64,000 nucleotides of DNA from Erpobdella octoculata (taxonomy: Eukaryota; Annelida; Clitellata; Hirudinida; Erpobdellidae), in assembly GCA_963978895.1 (NCBI GenBank), contig OZ022246.1, positions 3,200,955-3,264,954 of the forward strand, in the 5' to 3' direction. Every line of letters starts with the position of its first letter. Positions within the stretch are counted from its first letter, which is position 1. Both the position numbers and the translations under genes were made by a program. The notes under the pieces are model-generated. The model was not told the origin of the DNA and made no database searches. It saw only the letters and a program-made list of their open reading frames with translations. Positions 26,682 to 37,427 of this stretch are shown here, piece by piece.

Positions 26682-26725
26682 GGCTAATAGATCTATTTCG
26701 GCAATTTTTTGCCATCATCAGAGTC
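26682..26725 (-). ncRNA. Hammerhead-ribozyme-like motif in PLE left arm
   Basis: On the minus (sense) strand: GACT, CTGATGA, T, a five-pair stem GGCAA/TTGCC with AAAA loop, GAAA, the self-complementary ATAGATCTAT, T, then AGCC. This follows the type I order stem I, CUGANGA, stem II, GAAA, stem III, NUH, stem I. Weak points are one extra U after CUGAUGA, a poor AUU cleavage triplet and a mismatched stem I. Hammerheads are published features of Penelope-like elements, which raises the prior. Confidence 0.55.
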
Positions 26726-26901
26726 GTTTAACTTTTTAAAAATAAAATGCAGTGACTAAATGGTAAAAGATACAACTAATTAAAAGGAATTAAAATACAA
26801 TTTAAATAAAATTTAAATTCATTATATACAAATGTAACAACATAAAAAATATTTAAATTAAAATAATTATAATAATAACAGTAATAACTAAATAATTAAG
26901 A

Positions 26902-28478
26902 TCAGTTAGTAAAGCCTTTAACAACAGAATTACAGTCAACTTCAAGGACGTGACTGGAAGAAGAATCACATACATTATCTATAACCTTTGAAACACAAAC
27001 GTCTGGTACAAAACATTCATTCAACGAAGAAATACCTGAAGAAACATTGGCACTATTAACATGCATATTTTTAACAGAAGTTGTAGATGAGTTAAAACAT
27101 TTATTATTATTATTATTAGTTTTAATACTATTTAGAGAGCCAAAAAGTTTAAGAGTTAAATCAAAAGAATACCATTGTTTATTAATTAAAGGCTTACATT
27201 TATTAATAGCTAAAGCTTCTTTTAATTTTAACTTAATGGGTTGATTTTCTTTCATTAGTATACTGGTGTTATCAATTAAAAATTTATGTGATGGTTTGAT
27301 TGAATGTTGTGTTGACATATGTTGGTATATGGCACCACTTTGACAATGCATAGTCAATCTACGAGACAGAGTAGTTCTAGTATGACCAATGTAATTTTCC
27401 ACCTGACCATGTGGAAACGGACACGAAAATTGGTACACTAGGTTGGTTTGTGCTACAGGGCTAGAAACATTATTTACACTATTTTTAATTAAAAGATTAT
27501 GAGTTTTTCCATTGTTATAATAGATGTGTAACCTGAGTGTATTATCTTTATTTACAACCTTAATATTATCATACACAATGTTTTTCAACACTTTTTCATC
27601 TATTTTATAATTATTAGACATCTGATTAGCATAATATAATGGAATTATACAAGAATTTGATGAGTTATTGGTATTAGGTTTTGAAACATGTTTTTTATCA
27701 GTAATACGTGACATAAATTTATTTATAGTTGAATCAACAATAGAATTAGAATAATTATTATTTATCAAAAGTTGTTTCACTTGTAGAATTTCATGGTGAA
27801 AATCAGACCATGTTTCGGAAAATTTATAGGCCCTATTAATATAATTATTGATAACATTTAGCTTATATCTTTCAGGACAGTCGCTATTATAATTAAGACA
27901 ATTGCCTGTGTTTGTGGGTTTAGTATAGACCTGGCAAGATAGTTTTGATACATTTCGTGTAACTAAAGTATCCAAAAAAGGAATTTGATGTTTATTATTA
28001 GCAAGTTCATATGTAAATTGTAGTTTAGAATTTTTTACAAATGCATCTCTCAGTTTAAATAGTTCTTCTAAGTTATCAACTGAAACAAATATATCATCAA
28101 CATAACGGCAATACAGAAAAGGTTTGGTGTGATTTTCAAATACACGTGCTTCAAGATCACCCATATAAAAATTAGCGAAAGTCGGGCCCAACGGGGACCC
28201 CATAGCTACACCGTCAATTTGTACATATAAGTCTCCATTAGGTGATAAAAAAGGAGATTGCGTTGTACATATATAAAGTAATTCTTTCAAGACTTCAGGG
28301 CTGATTTGAGGAGGTTGAATACTAGGATGTGAATAAACACACTTACAAATTATATTTATAGTGTCTATAACAGGTACGTTGGTAAACAAACTTTCAACAT
28401 CTAAAGACGCAATTATATTAGAACTTCCATTACTATGAATAAGATCAACAAAATCATAAGAAGATTTATGTGTTTTTA
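26902..28478 (-). pseudogene. Penelope-like reverse transcriptase / GIY-YIG endonuclease, 5'-truncated
   Basis: The protein copies RNA into DNA primed at a nick made by its own endonuclease. The frame opens inside RT motif A (ASLDVESLFTNVPV) and continues to QIDGVAMGSPLGPTFANFYM (motif B), YCRYVDDIFV (catalytic YVDD), IPFLDTLV and KPTNTGNCLNY. It then has a GIY-YIG domain: YQFSCPFPHGQVENYIGHTR followed by TTLSRRLTMH, with LKLKEALAINKCKPLINKQW near the end. Both catalytic modules look intact, but the RT N-terminus is missing because the inverted right arm begins at 28479. The frame stays open across the junction, so an initiation site inside the arm cannot be excluded. Order RT then GIY-YIG, YVDD and NYIGHTR identify the family securely. 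Confidence 0.9.
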
Positions 28479-28732
28479 GATAATGTATGTGATTCTTCTT
28501 CCAGTCACGTCCTTGAAGTTGACTGTAATTCTGTTGTTAAAGGCTTTACTAACTGATCTTAATTATTTAGTTATTACTGTTATTATTATAATTATTTTAA
28601 TTTAAATATTTTTTATGTTGTTACATTTGTATATAATGAATTTAAATTTTATTTAAATTGTATTTTAATTCCTTTTAATTAGTTGTATCTTTTACCATTT
28701 AGTCACTGCATTTTATTTTTAAAAAGTTAAAC

Positions 28733-28776
28733 GACTCTGATGATGGCAAAAAATTGCCGAAATAGATCTATTAGCC
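28733..28776 (+). ncRNA. Hammerhead-ribozyme-like motif in PLE right arm
   Basis: Inverted copy of the motif at 26682-26725, identical in the core boxes. It lies antisense to the PLE coding frame, so only transcription from the opposite strand would make it. Confidence 0.5.
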
Positions 28777-28905
28777 TATAAGATTATGGAGTTTGTGTTT
28801 GAGAATAAATTATTTTTAAACCGATTTAGAGTATTGGAAAAAATTAGAAATAAAATCGATTCAGCCAAGTGCGCCACTATTTTCAATCGAGTTTGCCTAA
28901 AAGAA

Positions 28906-28961
28906 TGTATATATGTATATATGTATATATGTATATATGTATATATGTATATATGTATATA
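28906..28961. repeat. (ATATATGT)n remnant
   Basis: About seven units between the PLE right arm and the Helitron 3' end, in the same phase family as the flanking arrays. Confidence 0.9.
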
Positions 28962-29130
28962 CTAGCGGACCCGGCGAACTTCGTTTCACTTTAAAGAGTG
29001 TATTTTTAAGCAATAAGGAACAATAATAACAAATATCCTACATATAAGTTTAAAAGAAAACAGAAATAAAAAAAACGTTCACTTTAATAGTTTATTAGAA
29101 AAACATTGGTTGAACTCGGGTCGATTCTCT

Positions 29131-30213
29131 TTAACCCAGCACTTTATGATACACTATGTTTTTTGTTTTATTATCGGGCGAAAAAACAAATAAATCTGAT
29201 GGTCTGCCTACACGTGAACACGCCACATACAATTGACCATGAGAAAAACATGCATTATCCAAGTTCAGACCACAAACACTCAAAGATTGGCCTTGTGATT
29301 TGTTATTCGTCATAGCAAATGCTAGGCGAATCGGAAATTGAATTCTTTTAAACTCAAAGGGCAAATCGGTTGGGATCATAGGAATCCTCGGAATGAGTAT
29401 TTCCTCGCCTTTGAATTTTCCTTTGAGGATCGTCGCGTGAAGCACATTGACCATTAGTTTCTTTAAAACCAAACGCGTTCCATTGCATAGTTTTGGTTGA
29501 TTTAGATTTTTAAGCATAATAACTACTGATCCAACCTTTAGTTGTAAATTGTGCGGTGGTAAGCCAGGCACATCCAAGGAGTTCAAAAATTTAGTTGGAT
29601 AGTTAGTGGCTTCATCTTCATTTGTTACACAGTCAATAGATTTGAATGAATGCAGAGTACCAAAAATTTGATTCTGAATTAGAATATTTAAGTCATCCAC
29701 ATCTTTATTCTTAGCCGCCAAAATTGCTCTCTCACTTAACCATTTGTTCTTTTTATGATTAGCAATGATGTCTGGGAACACTTTATTGATAAGCTCGTCT
29801 TTCGATGAAACAAAAGTGCAAAAATTGGGAGGAAAAGAAATCAATCCGGTCGATTTGTCGACAGGAACACGGCCATTACCGATGTTGAGCAATTGCATGG
29901 AGAAATCTTCAGCAGATGGATCGTTCAGCAATGCAACTCTCATGTTAGAAGACAGCTGAAGTTTCATCACATAGCGCCACAGATATGATGATTTGAGGGA
30001 AGCATTAATTTCATCGGCAGCAGTCGATCTTGGAATGACTGGCAGTGTTTGGCGGAAATCGCCAGATAATAAAATCATTGCACCTCCAAAATGTCGCGAG
30101 TCATTGCGCAGATCTTTCAGTGTTCTATCAAGTGCTTCCAATGCCCGTTTGTGCGCCATTGTGTAGATGCTATTAAAACTTTTGCCATTGCAGAGTGTTT
30201 TGCAATGTAGCAT
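29131..30213 (-). pseudogene. Helitron Pif1-type helicase, C-terminal two thirds
   Basis: Pif1-family helicases of Helitrons unwind DNA during rolling-circle transposition. Recognisable: MAHKRALEALDRTLKDLRND, GGAMILLSGDFRQTLPVIPR (motif III region), LSSNMR, QNQIFGTLHSFKSIDCVTNE, the GSVVIMLKNLNQPKLCNGTR block, AFAMTNNKSQGQSLSVCGLN (motif V) and LYVACSRVGRPSDLFVF (motif VI). The canonical Walker B segment (an aspartate-glutamate pair just before TMAHKRALE) is replaced by FNSIY in this frame, and an indel there separates it from the Walker A part. Motifs III-VI look sound, so damage appears limited to the upstream region. The initiator given by the open frame is arbitrary. Confidence 0.85.
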
Positions 30214-30426
30214 GTAGATTGTTCAGTAATTTGAAGATTTAAAGGCAATTTTAATGCTGAATGAGCAGTACGGCATCCTTCTAACAATGTGGCTGCTATT
30301 CCAGAAGAAGCAACTGCTACCGCGCACGAACAGTGGCCAATATCAAAGACATGAGAAACGTCTTTCCAGTTCCACCTGGAGCATCAAGAAAAGATAAGCC
30401 ACCATTTCCATTATCGATTGCCTTCA
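30214..30426 (-). pseudogene. Helicase Walker A segment, out of frame
   Basis: On the minus strand, the stretch around 30390-30345 reads LDAPGGTGKTFL, the Walker A ATP-binding loop of Pif1 helicases, followed by SLILATV. It then breaks frame; SGIAATLLEGCRTAHS, then ALKLPLN, appears in another frame toward 30240. It joins the two longer frames into one former helicase gene. Confidence 0.7.
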
Positions 30427-31000
30427 TTAATGTATCATACATTTTTGTTGTTGAGGGTTTAAGAGGGGTACATTCGATTGAACTAATTGATCTAATTCAT
30501 GTCGATTATAGATATGTTCACGTTCTAATTCTCGATTAAAAGCATCATTTATTCTACGATCTGGCGCTGGCATTCCTAACTTGACTAACAAACTACCACA
30601 CATCAGGTAACACATGTCTTCAATCAAGAGCAAAGCCTGGTTATGCATCTCTTCATTCACTTCAAGGTCGGGATTAGTTGAACTGGCCCGTATTTGATGT
30701 AAAATGTCTTCTGACATGCTATTTTTGTATTTGTTCCACAGTTCACGTGGATTTGATGGAAAGCAGGTGGAAATTATAATAGCAAATAATGTGCGTATGA
30801 TGTTGGGCACACTATACCATTGATAGTTCGTAGTGATCCAAAAGATGCCACAAACATTGACCAACAACAACCTCAAATAGAAGCATTCATCGTTTTTTGG
30901 GTGAACTGTATAAATACGCTCCGAATGAAGTCATTTGAAAACACTTATTGTATTTTTGAGTGTTTGCTAGAAAATGACGTGATTCTGGTGTATCACCACG
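30427..31000 (-). pseudogene. Helitron protein segment upstream of Walker A
   Basis: Reads IYTVHPKNDECFYLRLLLVN (near 30905-30850), then WYSVPNIIRTLFAIIISTCF, PSNPRELWNKYKNSMSEDIL and LEREHIYNRHELDQLVQSNV then PLLNPQQ. These are hallmark Helitron helicase-linker sequences. Compared with the family pattern I remember, several dozen residues are missing between LLLVN and the LFAII block, so there is an internal deletion as well as frame damage. Confidence 0.75.
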
Positions 31001-31243
31001 AAGCTCTACAACTTTGCCATTTGAAGTTTTTTTCTAGAACGCACTGTTAAGGCTGTATAGCTACCGGGGTACATACTGCGGTCCCCACGGGCCACTCCAT
31101 GGTTCAATGTCAAATTTATTTAAGTTATTCTGTTAATAGGAGCTGAGAGAAATCCAATAAATCAAAAATCTCTCAAATCGGTTCAGCCGTTCTTGAGTTA
31201 TAAGTGTCGTAACACAAACCCGACTTCCTTTTATATATATAGA

Positions 31244-31861
31244 TGTATATATGTATATATGTATATATGTATATATGTATATATGTATATATGTATATAT
31301 GTATATATGTATATATGTATATATGTATATATGTATATATGTATATATGTATATATGTATATATGTATATATGTATATATGTATATATGTATATATGTAT
31401 ATATGTATATATGTATATATGTATATATGTATATATGTATATATGTATATATGTATATATGTATATATGTATATATGTATATATGTATATATGTATATAT
31501 GTATATATGTATATATGTATATATGTATATATGTATATATGTATATATGTATATATGTATATATGTATATATGTATATATGTATATATGTATATATGTAT
31601 ATATGTATATATGTATATATGTATATATGTATATATGTATATATGTATATATGTATATATGTATATATGTATATATGTATATATGTATATATGTATATAT
31701 GTATATATGTATATATGTATATATGTATATATGTATATATGTATATATGTATATATGTATATATGTATATATGTATATATGTATATATGTATATATGTAT
31801 ATATGTATATATGTATATATGTATATATGTATATATGTATATATGTATATATGTATATATT
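31244..31861. repeat. (ATATATGT)n microsatellite, about 77 units
   Basis: Same 8-bp unit and orientation as 25618-26505; ends at TTCATGTCCTTTATGCATTG, the family B body. Confidence 0.97.
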
Positions 31862-32009
31862 CATGTCCTTTATGCATTGCTACACCATTCATCCGATTGT
31901 AATGAAATTTTCACACAACCTTGAAAGTCAAAGGGAATCAAGTATAGAGAAAAAAAATTTGAAATCCGTCACAAAATGAGCGGAGCGGAGCGGGTGAGCG
32001 AGCGGGAAC

Positions 32010-33142
<1,133 letters not shown>

Positions 33143-33195
33143 TTATGTTATAAAATAAATAAAATAAACTAAAAGGTTTAACATAGAAGTTATAA

Positions 33196-33236
<41 letters not shown>

Positions 33237-33237
<1 letters not shown>

Positions 33238-33350
33238 TAGCTGACCCGACAAACGTTGTTTTGCCTTTCAAATTATTTTGGTTTTTTTATTAAAAGCTTA
33301 ATGTACAAAATTATGCAATTTAAAAAAATCAATATCGAAGAGCAATCGAG
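33237..33350 (-). mobile_element. Repeat E-type Helitron 3' end fragment
   Basis: CTAGCTGACCCGACAAACGTT then GTTTTGCC matches the terminus at 12587; only about 110 bases remain. Confidence 0.65.
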
Positions 33351-33352
33351 TG

Positions 33353-33536
<184 letters not shown>

Positions 33537-33605
33537 TATATATATATATATATTAATATATATGTATATATGTATATATATATATATATATATTTTATTT
33601 TTTTT

Positions 33606-33775
33606 AAGGTTAGTGAAAGGATTTAGTTAACCCCGCGAGACACTCAACCTGAGCAATGCTTGTAAACTCCTTGCTTAAGGGAGCTACGATGGTAACGCCG
33701 GTGAGATTTGAACCGCCGACCTACAAGGCGACAGGCGAACGCTTTACCACTTTGCCACCACCGCCATATATAAAT
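33606..33775 (-). mobile_element. tRNA-derived SINE with A and B boxes
   Basis: On the minus strand: GGCGGTGGTGGCAAAGTGGT (A box), AAGCGTTCGCCTGTCGCCTTG, then GGCGGTTCAAATCTCACCGG (B box), a tail containing GTAGCTCCCTTAAGCAAGG and CTCGCGGGGTTAACTAAATC, and a terminal A-rich run. The tRNA-like head is about 70 nt. It is a retroposed element rather than a functional tRNA, as shown by the unrelated tail shared with 4786-4990. Confidence 0.78.
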
Positions 33776-33785
33776 ATATATATAA

Positions 33786-34130
33786 TAGCGGAGTGCACGG
33801 CGTTGCCCGGGGTTTTTAGAGGTTTTTCAAGTGTTTGTCTTTCTCGCTCAGGTTACCTTCTCCGGTTGCTTTCCCGCTCCCGTTTGCTTTCCCGTTCTTG
33901 GTCGCTTTTCCGTTCCTGGCCGCTTTCCCGCTTCCGGTCGCTTTTCCGCTCCCGTTTGATCACCCGTTCCTGGTCGCTTTCCCGTTCTCGCTCCCGCTTG
34001 CTCTCCCGTTCTCGCTCATGCTTGCTCTCTCATTCCCGATCTCGCACGCGCTCATTTTCTCTTTTTCATTCTTTCCTAACTTCTTTTAGCCCATAAAACA
34101 TAGAATAGATTTAGCTAAATCTTGCTTGAA
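33786..34130 (-). mobile_element. Helitron family B 3' portion
   Basis: TAGCGGAGTGCACGGCGTTGC then CCGGGG at the left (3' end with CTAG degraded to ATAG), a VNTR, and TTTTAGCCCATAAAACATAG as in the composite units. Confidence 0.65.
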
Positions 34131-34208
34131 GCTTTCAAACGTTGTTACGTAACCTAAATTTGAATTTTATTACGCAATTACCGATTTTGAATTTTATTAC
34201 TCACCACC

Positions 34209-34365
<157 letters not shown>

Positions 34366-34537
34366 AGTTTAAGTTTAAGTTTAAGTTTATTTGGATTTCA
34401 AGCGCCCTTTTGTGTAACACCTCAGGGCTCCTTTTACAATAAAAACAACAAAACAAAACAATAAAAATAAAGCAAAAAATAATATAAAACACAAAAATCA
34501 GCATGTCAGGAAAAATGAAATAATTTCCCTCTGGTCA

Positions 34538-37387
34538 TCAATTTGGATACGATTTCGCAAACAGAAATGTCTTTAGCTCGGCCTTGAATAAACTCAATGT
34601 AGTGGCTTCTCGGATGCTGGCAGGCAACATGTTCCATGTTGCCGGTCCTGCTATACTGAAGGCTCGACTGCCGTAAGTTTTTGTTCGAGTTATGGGAACA
34701 ACTAGATCACCACGACTAGCAGATCTGTGACGAGATAAGTATGAATTGTTATTAGACACAGTGACACACAGCTCTTGCAAATATGAGGGGGCTTTGCCAT
34801 GGAGCGCCTTGTTGACTAAAGTCCCAATTTTGAAAGTAATTCGCTCAGAGATACGCAGCCACCGGAGTTCAGTTTTCATTATTGCAGTCACATGATCATG
34901 TTTCTTTAGTCCACCAAAAAGACGAGCAGCTGCATTTTGAATACGTTGAATCTTTCCAACAGCACTAAGAGGTAAGCCTGTAAATAAAGAGTTGCAGTAG
35001 TCAAGTCTACTTACAACAAACGAATGCAGCAGGAGACGTGTTGCATCACTTGTCAGAGACCTTCGTATGGTTCTAAGTTGTCGTAGTTGGAAAAAACAGG
35101 TTTTTGACAGTTTAGATATATGATCTTTCATGGAAAGCTCAGAATCGACATAAACACCTAGGTTTCGAACAACTTCTGTGGGGGCAACCAAAGCCCCAGC
35201 AACTAACAAGGCTTTTGCTTTACTCTGTTGCAAATTTGATCTTGCACCTATCCAGATTAATTCAGTCTTATCGCCATTCAGTTTTAGACGATTAGAAGCC
35301 ATCCACTGTTCAATGTTTTCTATGCAGGGCAATAAGCGAAGGTGAACATTCTCCGCATCATCAACAGAGCAGTGAACATATGTTTGGGTGTCGTCGGCAT
35401 AGCAGTGTCCCTCGAGTCCAGAACGATGAATAATTTCAAGTAAATCAGTGGTGTACAATAGAAAGAGTAGTGGATCCAAGACTGATCCCTGGGGTACTCC
35501 ACTACTAAGCGAAACGGACAATGACAAGTTCCCACCCACACTAACCCGTTGCGTGCGGTTAGTTAAATATGAAATAATCCATTTTAAGACAACTCCACAG
35601 ATGCCATGAGTTTTTTCAAGTCTCTCAATAAGGATTCCATGGTCAACAGTATCAAATGCGGCACTCAGATCTAAGAGACTCAGTAGCGACACCTTACCAC
35701 TATCAGTAGCAACTGCCAGATCATTCACTACTTTGAGTAGTGCAGATTCTGTAGAGTAAAACCGGCGATACGCAGATTGGTTTGATGGGAGACTGCCAGA
35801 AAGACCTAGATGTACATTCAATCGTTTAGCAACAATCCGCTCTACCAGTTTTGACATAAAGGTCAGGTTAGAGACTGGTCGATAGCTCTTCATGTCAGCA
35901 GGGTCAAGTCCGTCTTTTTTAATAAGCGGAGTGACAAGTGTTGACTTCTGACTAGCAGGAAAATATCCTTCTTGTAAAGATCGAGTGCACATCAAAGCGA
36001 CAAAAGATGCAATGTGGACACAACATTTTTTGATAATCCAAGTAGGGGATGGATCCAATGAACAATATTTGTTCGGAGCAGCCATTATCAATTTTATTAT
36101 TTCATCAGCGGTGACTGGTTGGAATTCATCCATGAACAACGTGCTGGTCAAAAGTATAGATGGTGGCTTTGCAAGCGCTGTATGTGTTCTAACTTGCTCT
36201 ACCTTGTCTTGAAAAAACCTCACAAACTGGTCTGGAGTAATAGAAGAGCTCACATTAGATGAGGACTTTTCTTTACCAAGAAGTGTTGACAAGTTACTCC
36301 AGAGCTTTTTTGGAGCTTTCTGATTAGCGGCAATCCTGGCTTCCCAGTATTCATGCTCTTTTTTCTGGAACAAATATCGCATGGTCCGCAGGCCGTCAAT
36401 CCATATAGATTTACTCGCCGTTGTGTGATGCCGACGATAAATCCGTTCAAGTCGTCTCGTGGACCGCTTAAATGCCCGGCATTCACTATCAAACCATGGC
36501 GTTAGTAGATTTCGAGGTTTTCTTTTGATTAATGTAAACGGAGCGTGATTATCGAGAAGCTTTGATAGAGTAGATGAATAGCACTGGAAAAGTTCATCAG
36601 TTGAATGATGATCGAAATTTTCTGGATTATGACAAAGTTCACTCAAACGTAAATCAGTCAGGAATGCATTATAATCAAATCTCTTCCATGAACGTCCCCA
36701 AAAAGTGGCAACAGGCTTAGTTGGTTTTTGGAGTGGAAGTCGAAACAATAGCATTAGATGATCAGATAAGCCAGTTTCTTGCACAGAAACTTGTAGATCT
36801 ACCATATCATCACGTGAAATCACGAGATCAAGCTGCCCTCCTAGCCGATGCGTTGGAATTGTCTCATGAATAATCAAATTGAAAGAAGTTAGCAATTTAT
36901 GCAGTTTCATTGCAATTATATCATTTTGTCTTTCAACGTGAATGTTCAGGTCTCCAGTAATAACAATTGGTCTGCGGTATGTTGACAATATTTCCAAAAG
37001 GAAACAGAACTCATCAAAGAATTTCTTGGTTGCAGGCTTTGATCCAGGACGATAGACTGATAACAATACAACTCCAGTCTGATTGCTAGAGATATTACAA
37101 CATAAAAATTCGAATGACGCAACTGGTGTTCGAAGATCAATTTCAGTCATAGACAAGCCATCATTATAAATAATTGCAATTCCACCATGATTTATCAAAG
37201 CCCGAGATTTGCTTGTATGGTCAGCAGGACGTGCCCGATCAAGACACTTGTAACCAGCAGGAGTAACACGGCCCAACAAAACGCTATCACCAGATTCATG
37301 CCAAGTCTCTGCAGCAACAAAAATGTCAATAGACTGAGACGCAATCAGATCACAGATTCGAGACGATTTCTCCTTGATCGAACACAC
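34538..37387 (-). CDS. LINE ORF2: apurinic-type endonuclease and reverse transcriptase
   Basis: Nicks target DNA and reverse-transcribes the element RNA there. The 950-codon frame carries endonuclease motifs (FVAAETWHESGD, VLLSVYRPGS, VITGDLNIHV, QLDLVISRDD, GLSDHLMLLF), RT motifs (YRPVSNLTFMSKLVERIVAK, SLLDLSAAFDTVDHGIL, GVPQGSVLDPLLFLLYTTDL, HCYADDTQTYVH) and the C-terminal GSRAFSIAGPATWNMLPASI. The frame stays open upstream of 37387 (..AGLSVAFHNVCSIKEK, whose first residues belong to the endonuclease), overlapping the end of ORF1 in another frame. The codon at 37387 is GTG and is not a convincing start, so initiation may be by reinitiation after ORF1. Motif B reads GSVLDP where glycine is usual (GSVLGP). 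No internal stop: one of the youngest-looking coding units in the window. Confidence 0.92.
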   Translation of the reverse strand: MCSIKEKSSRICDLIASQSIDIFVAAETWHESGDSVLLGRVTPAGYKCLDRARPADHTSKSRALINHGGIAIIYNDGLSMTEIDLRTPVASFEFLCCNISSNQTGVVLLSVYRPGSKPATKKFFDEFCFLLEILSTYRRPIVITGDLNIHVERQNDIIAMKLHKLLTSFNLIIHETIPTHRLGGQLDLVISRDDMVDLQVSVQETGLSDHLMLLFRLPLQKPTKPVATFWGRSWKRFDYNAFLTDLRLSELCHNPENFDHHSTDELFQCYSSTLSKLLDNHAPFTLIKRKPRNLLTPWFDSECRAFKRSTRRLERIYRRHHTTASKSIWIDGLRTMRYLFQKKEHEYWEARIAANQKAPKKLWSNLSTLLGKEKSSSNVSSSITPDQFVRFFQDKVEQVRTHTALAKPPSILLTSTLFMDEFQPVTADEIIKLIMAAPNKYCSLDPSPTWIIKKCCVHIASFVALMCTRSLQEGYFPASQKSTLVTPLIKKDGLDPADMKSYRPVSNLTFMSKLVERIVAKRLNVHLGLSGSLPSNQSAYRRFYSTESALLKVVNDLAVATDSGKVSLLSLLDLSAAFDTVDHGILIERLEKTHGICGVVLKWIISYLTNRTQRVSVGGNLSLSVSLSSGVPQGSVLDPLLFLLYTTDLLEIIHRSGLEGHCYADDTQTYVHCSVDDAENVHLRLLPCIENIEQWMASNRLKLNGDKTELIWIGARSNLQQSKAKALLVAGALVAPTEVVRNLGVYVDSELSMKDHISKLSKTCFFQLRQLRTIRRSLTSDATRLLLHSFVVSRLDYCNSLFTGLPLSAVGKIQRIQNAAARLFGGLKKHDHVTAIMKTELRWLRISERITFKIGTLVNKALHGKAPSYLQELCVTVSNNNSYLSRHRSASRGDLVVPITRTKTYGSRAFSIAGPATWNMLPASIREATTLSLFKAELKTFLFAKSYPN

Positions 37388-37427
37388 ATTATGAAAAGCA
37401 ACAGACAGGCCAGCAAAGACTTCTTTA

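Larger units (their letters stand above)
26553..28905 (-). mobile_element. Penelope-like element with long inverted arms
   Basis: The left arm (26553-26980) and right arm (28479-28905) are near-identical inverted repeats of about 428 bp. Between them is a minus-strand RT-GIY-YIG frame. The left arm is the true 3' end of the element (stop codon plus 3' region); the right arm is an inverted copy of that 3' end, joined where the RT N-terminus is missing. Complex terminal and inverted arrangements are a known property of Penelope elements. Both outer ends abut (ATATATGT)n. Confidence 0.85.
28962..31243 (-). mobile_element. Helitron carrying a damaged Pif1-like helicase
   Basis: On the minus strand it starts TCTATATATATAAAAGGAAGTC (5' end at 31243) and ends GAAGTTCGCCGGGTCCGCTAG (CTAG at 28965-28962), both typical Helitron termini; it sits in (ATATATGT)n. 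It keeps most of the helicase region but no HUH Rep endonuclease, so it is an internally deleted, non-autonomous derivative. Confidence 0.88.
25599..32010 (+). mobile_element. Helitron family B copy split by microsatellite growth and nested insertions
   Basis: The 5' end TCTATATATATAAAAATGAATG plus GTTTGTATATATG lies at 25599. The continuation expected within a few dozen bases (TCCTTTATGCATTGCTACAC then CATTCATCCGATTGTAATG and AATGAGCGGAGCGGAGCGGG) appears only at 31864-32010. Everything between is (ATATATGT)n, a Penelope-like element (26553-28905) and a helicase-bearing Helitron (28962-31243). Reading these as later insertions restores one normal family B 5' half. Confidence 0.7.

Noticed and set aside
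25522..26682. Very long frames of Tyr/Met/Ile/Cys repeats on both strands
   Set aside because: They are direct translations of (ATATATGT)n and end where the microsatellite ends; the same holds at 31133-31979.
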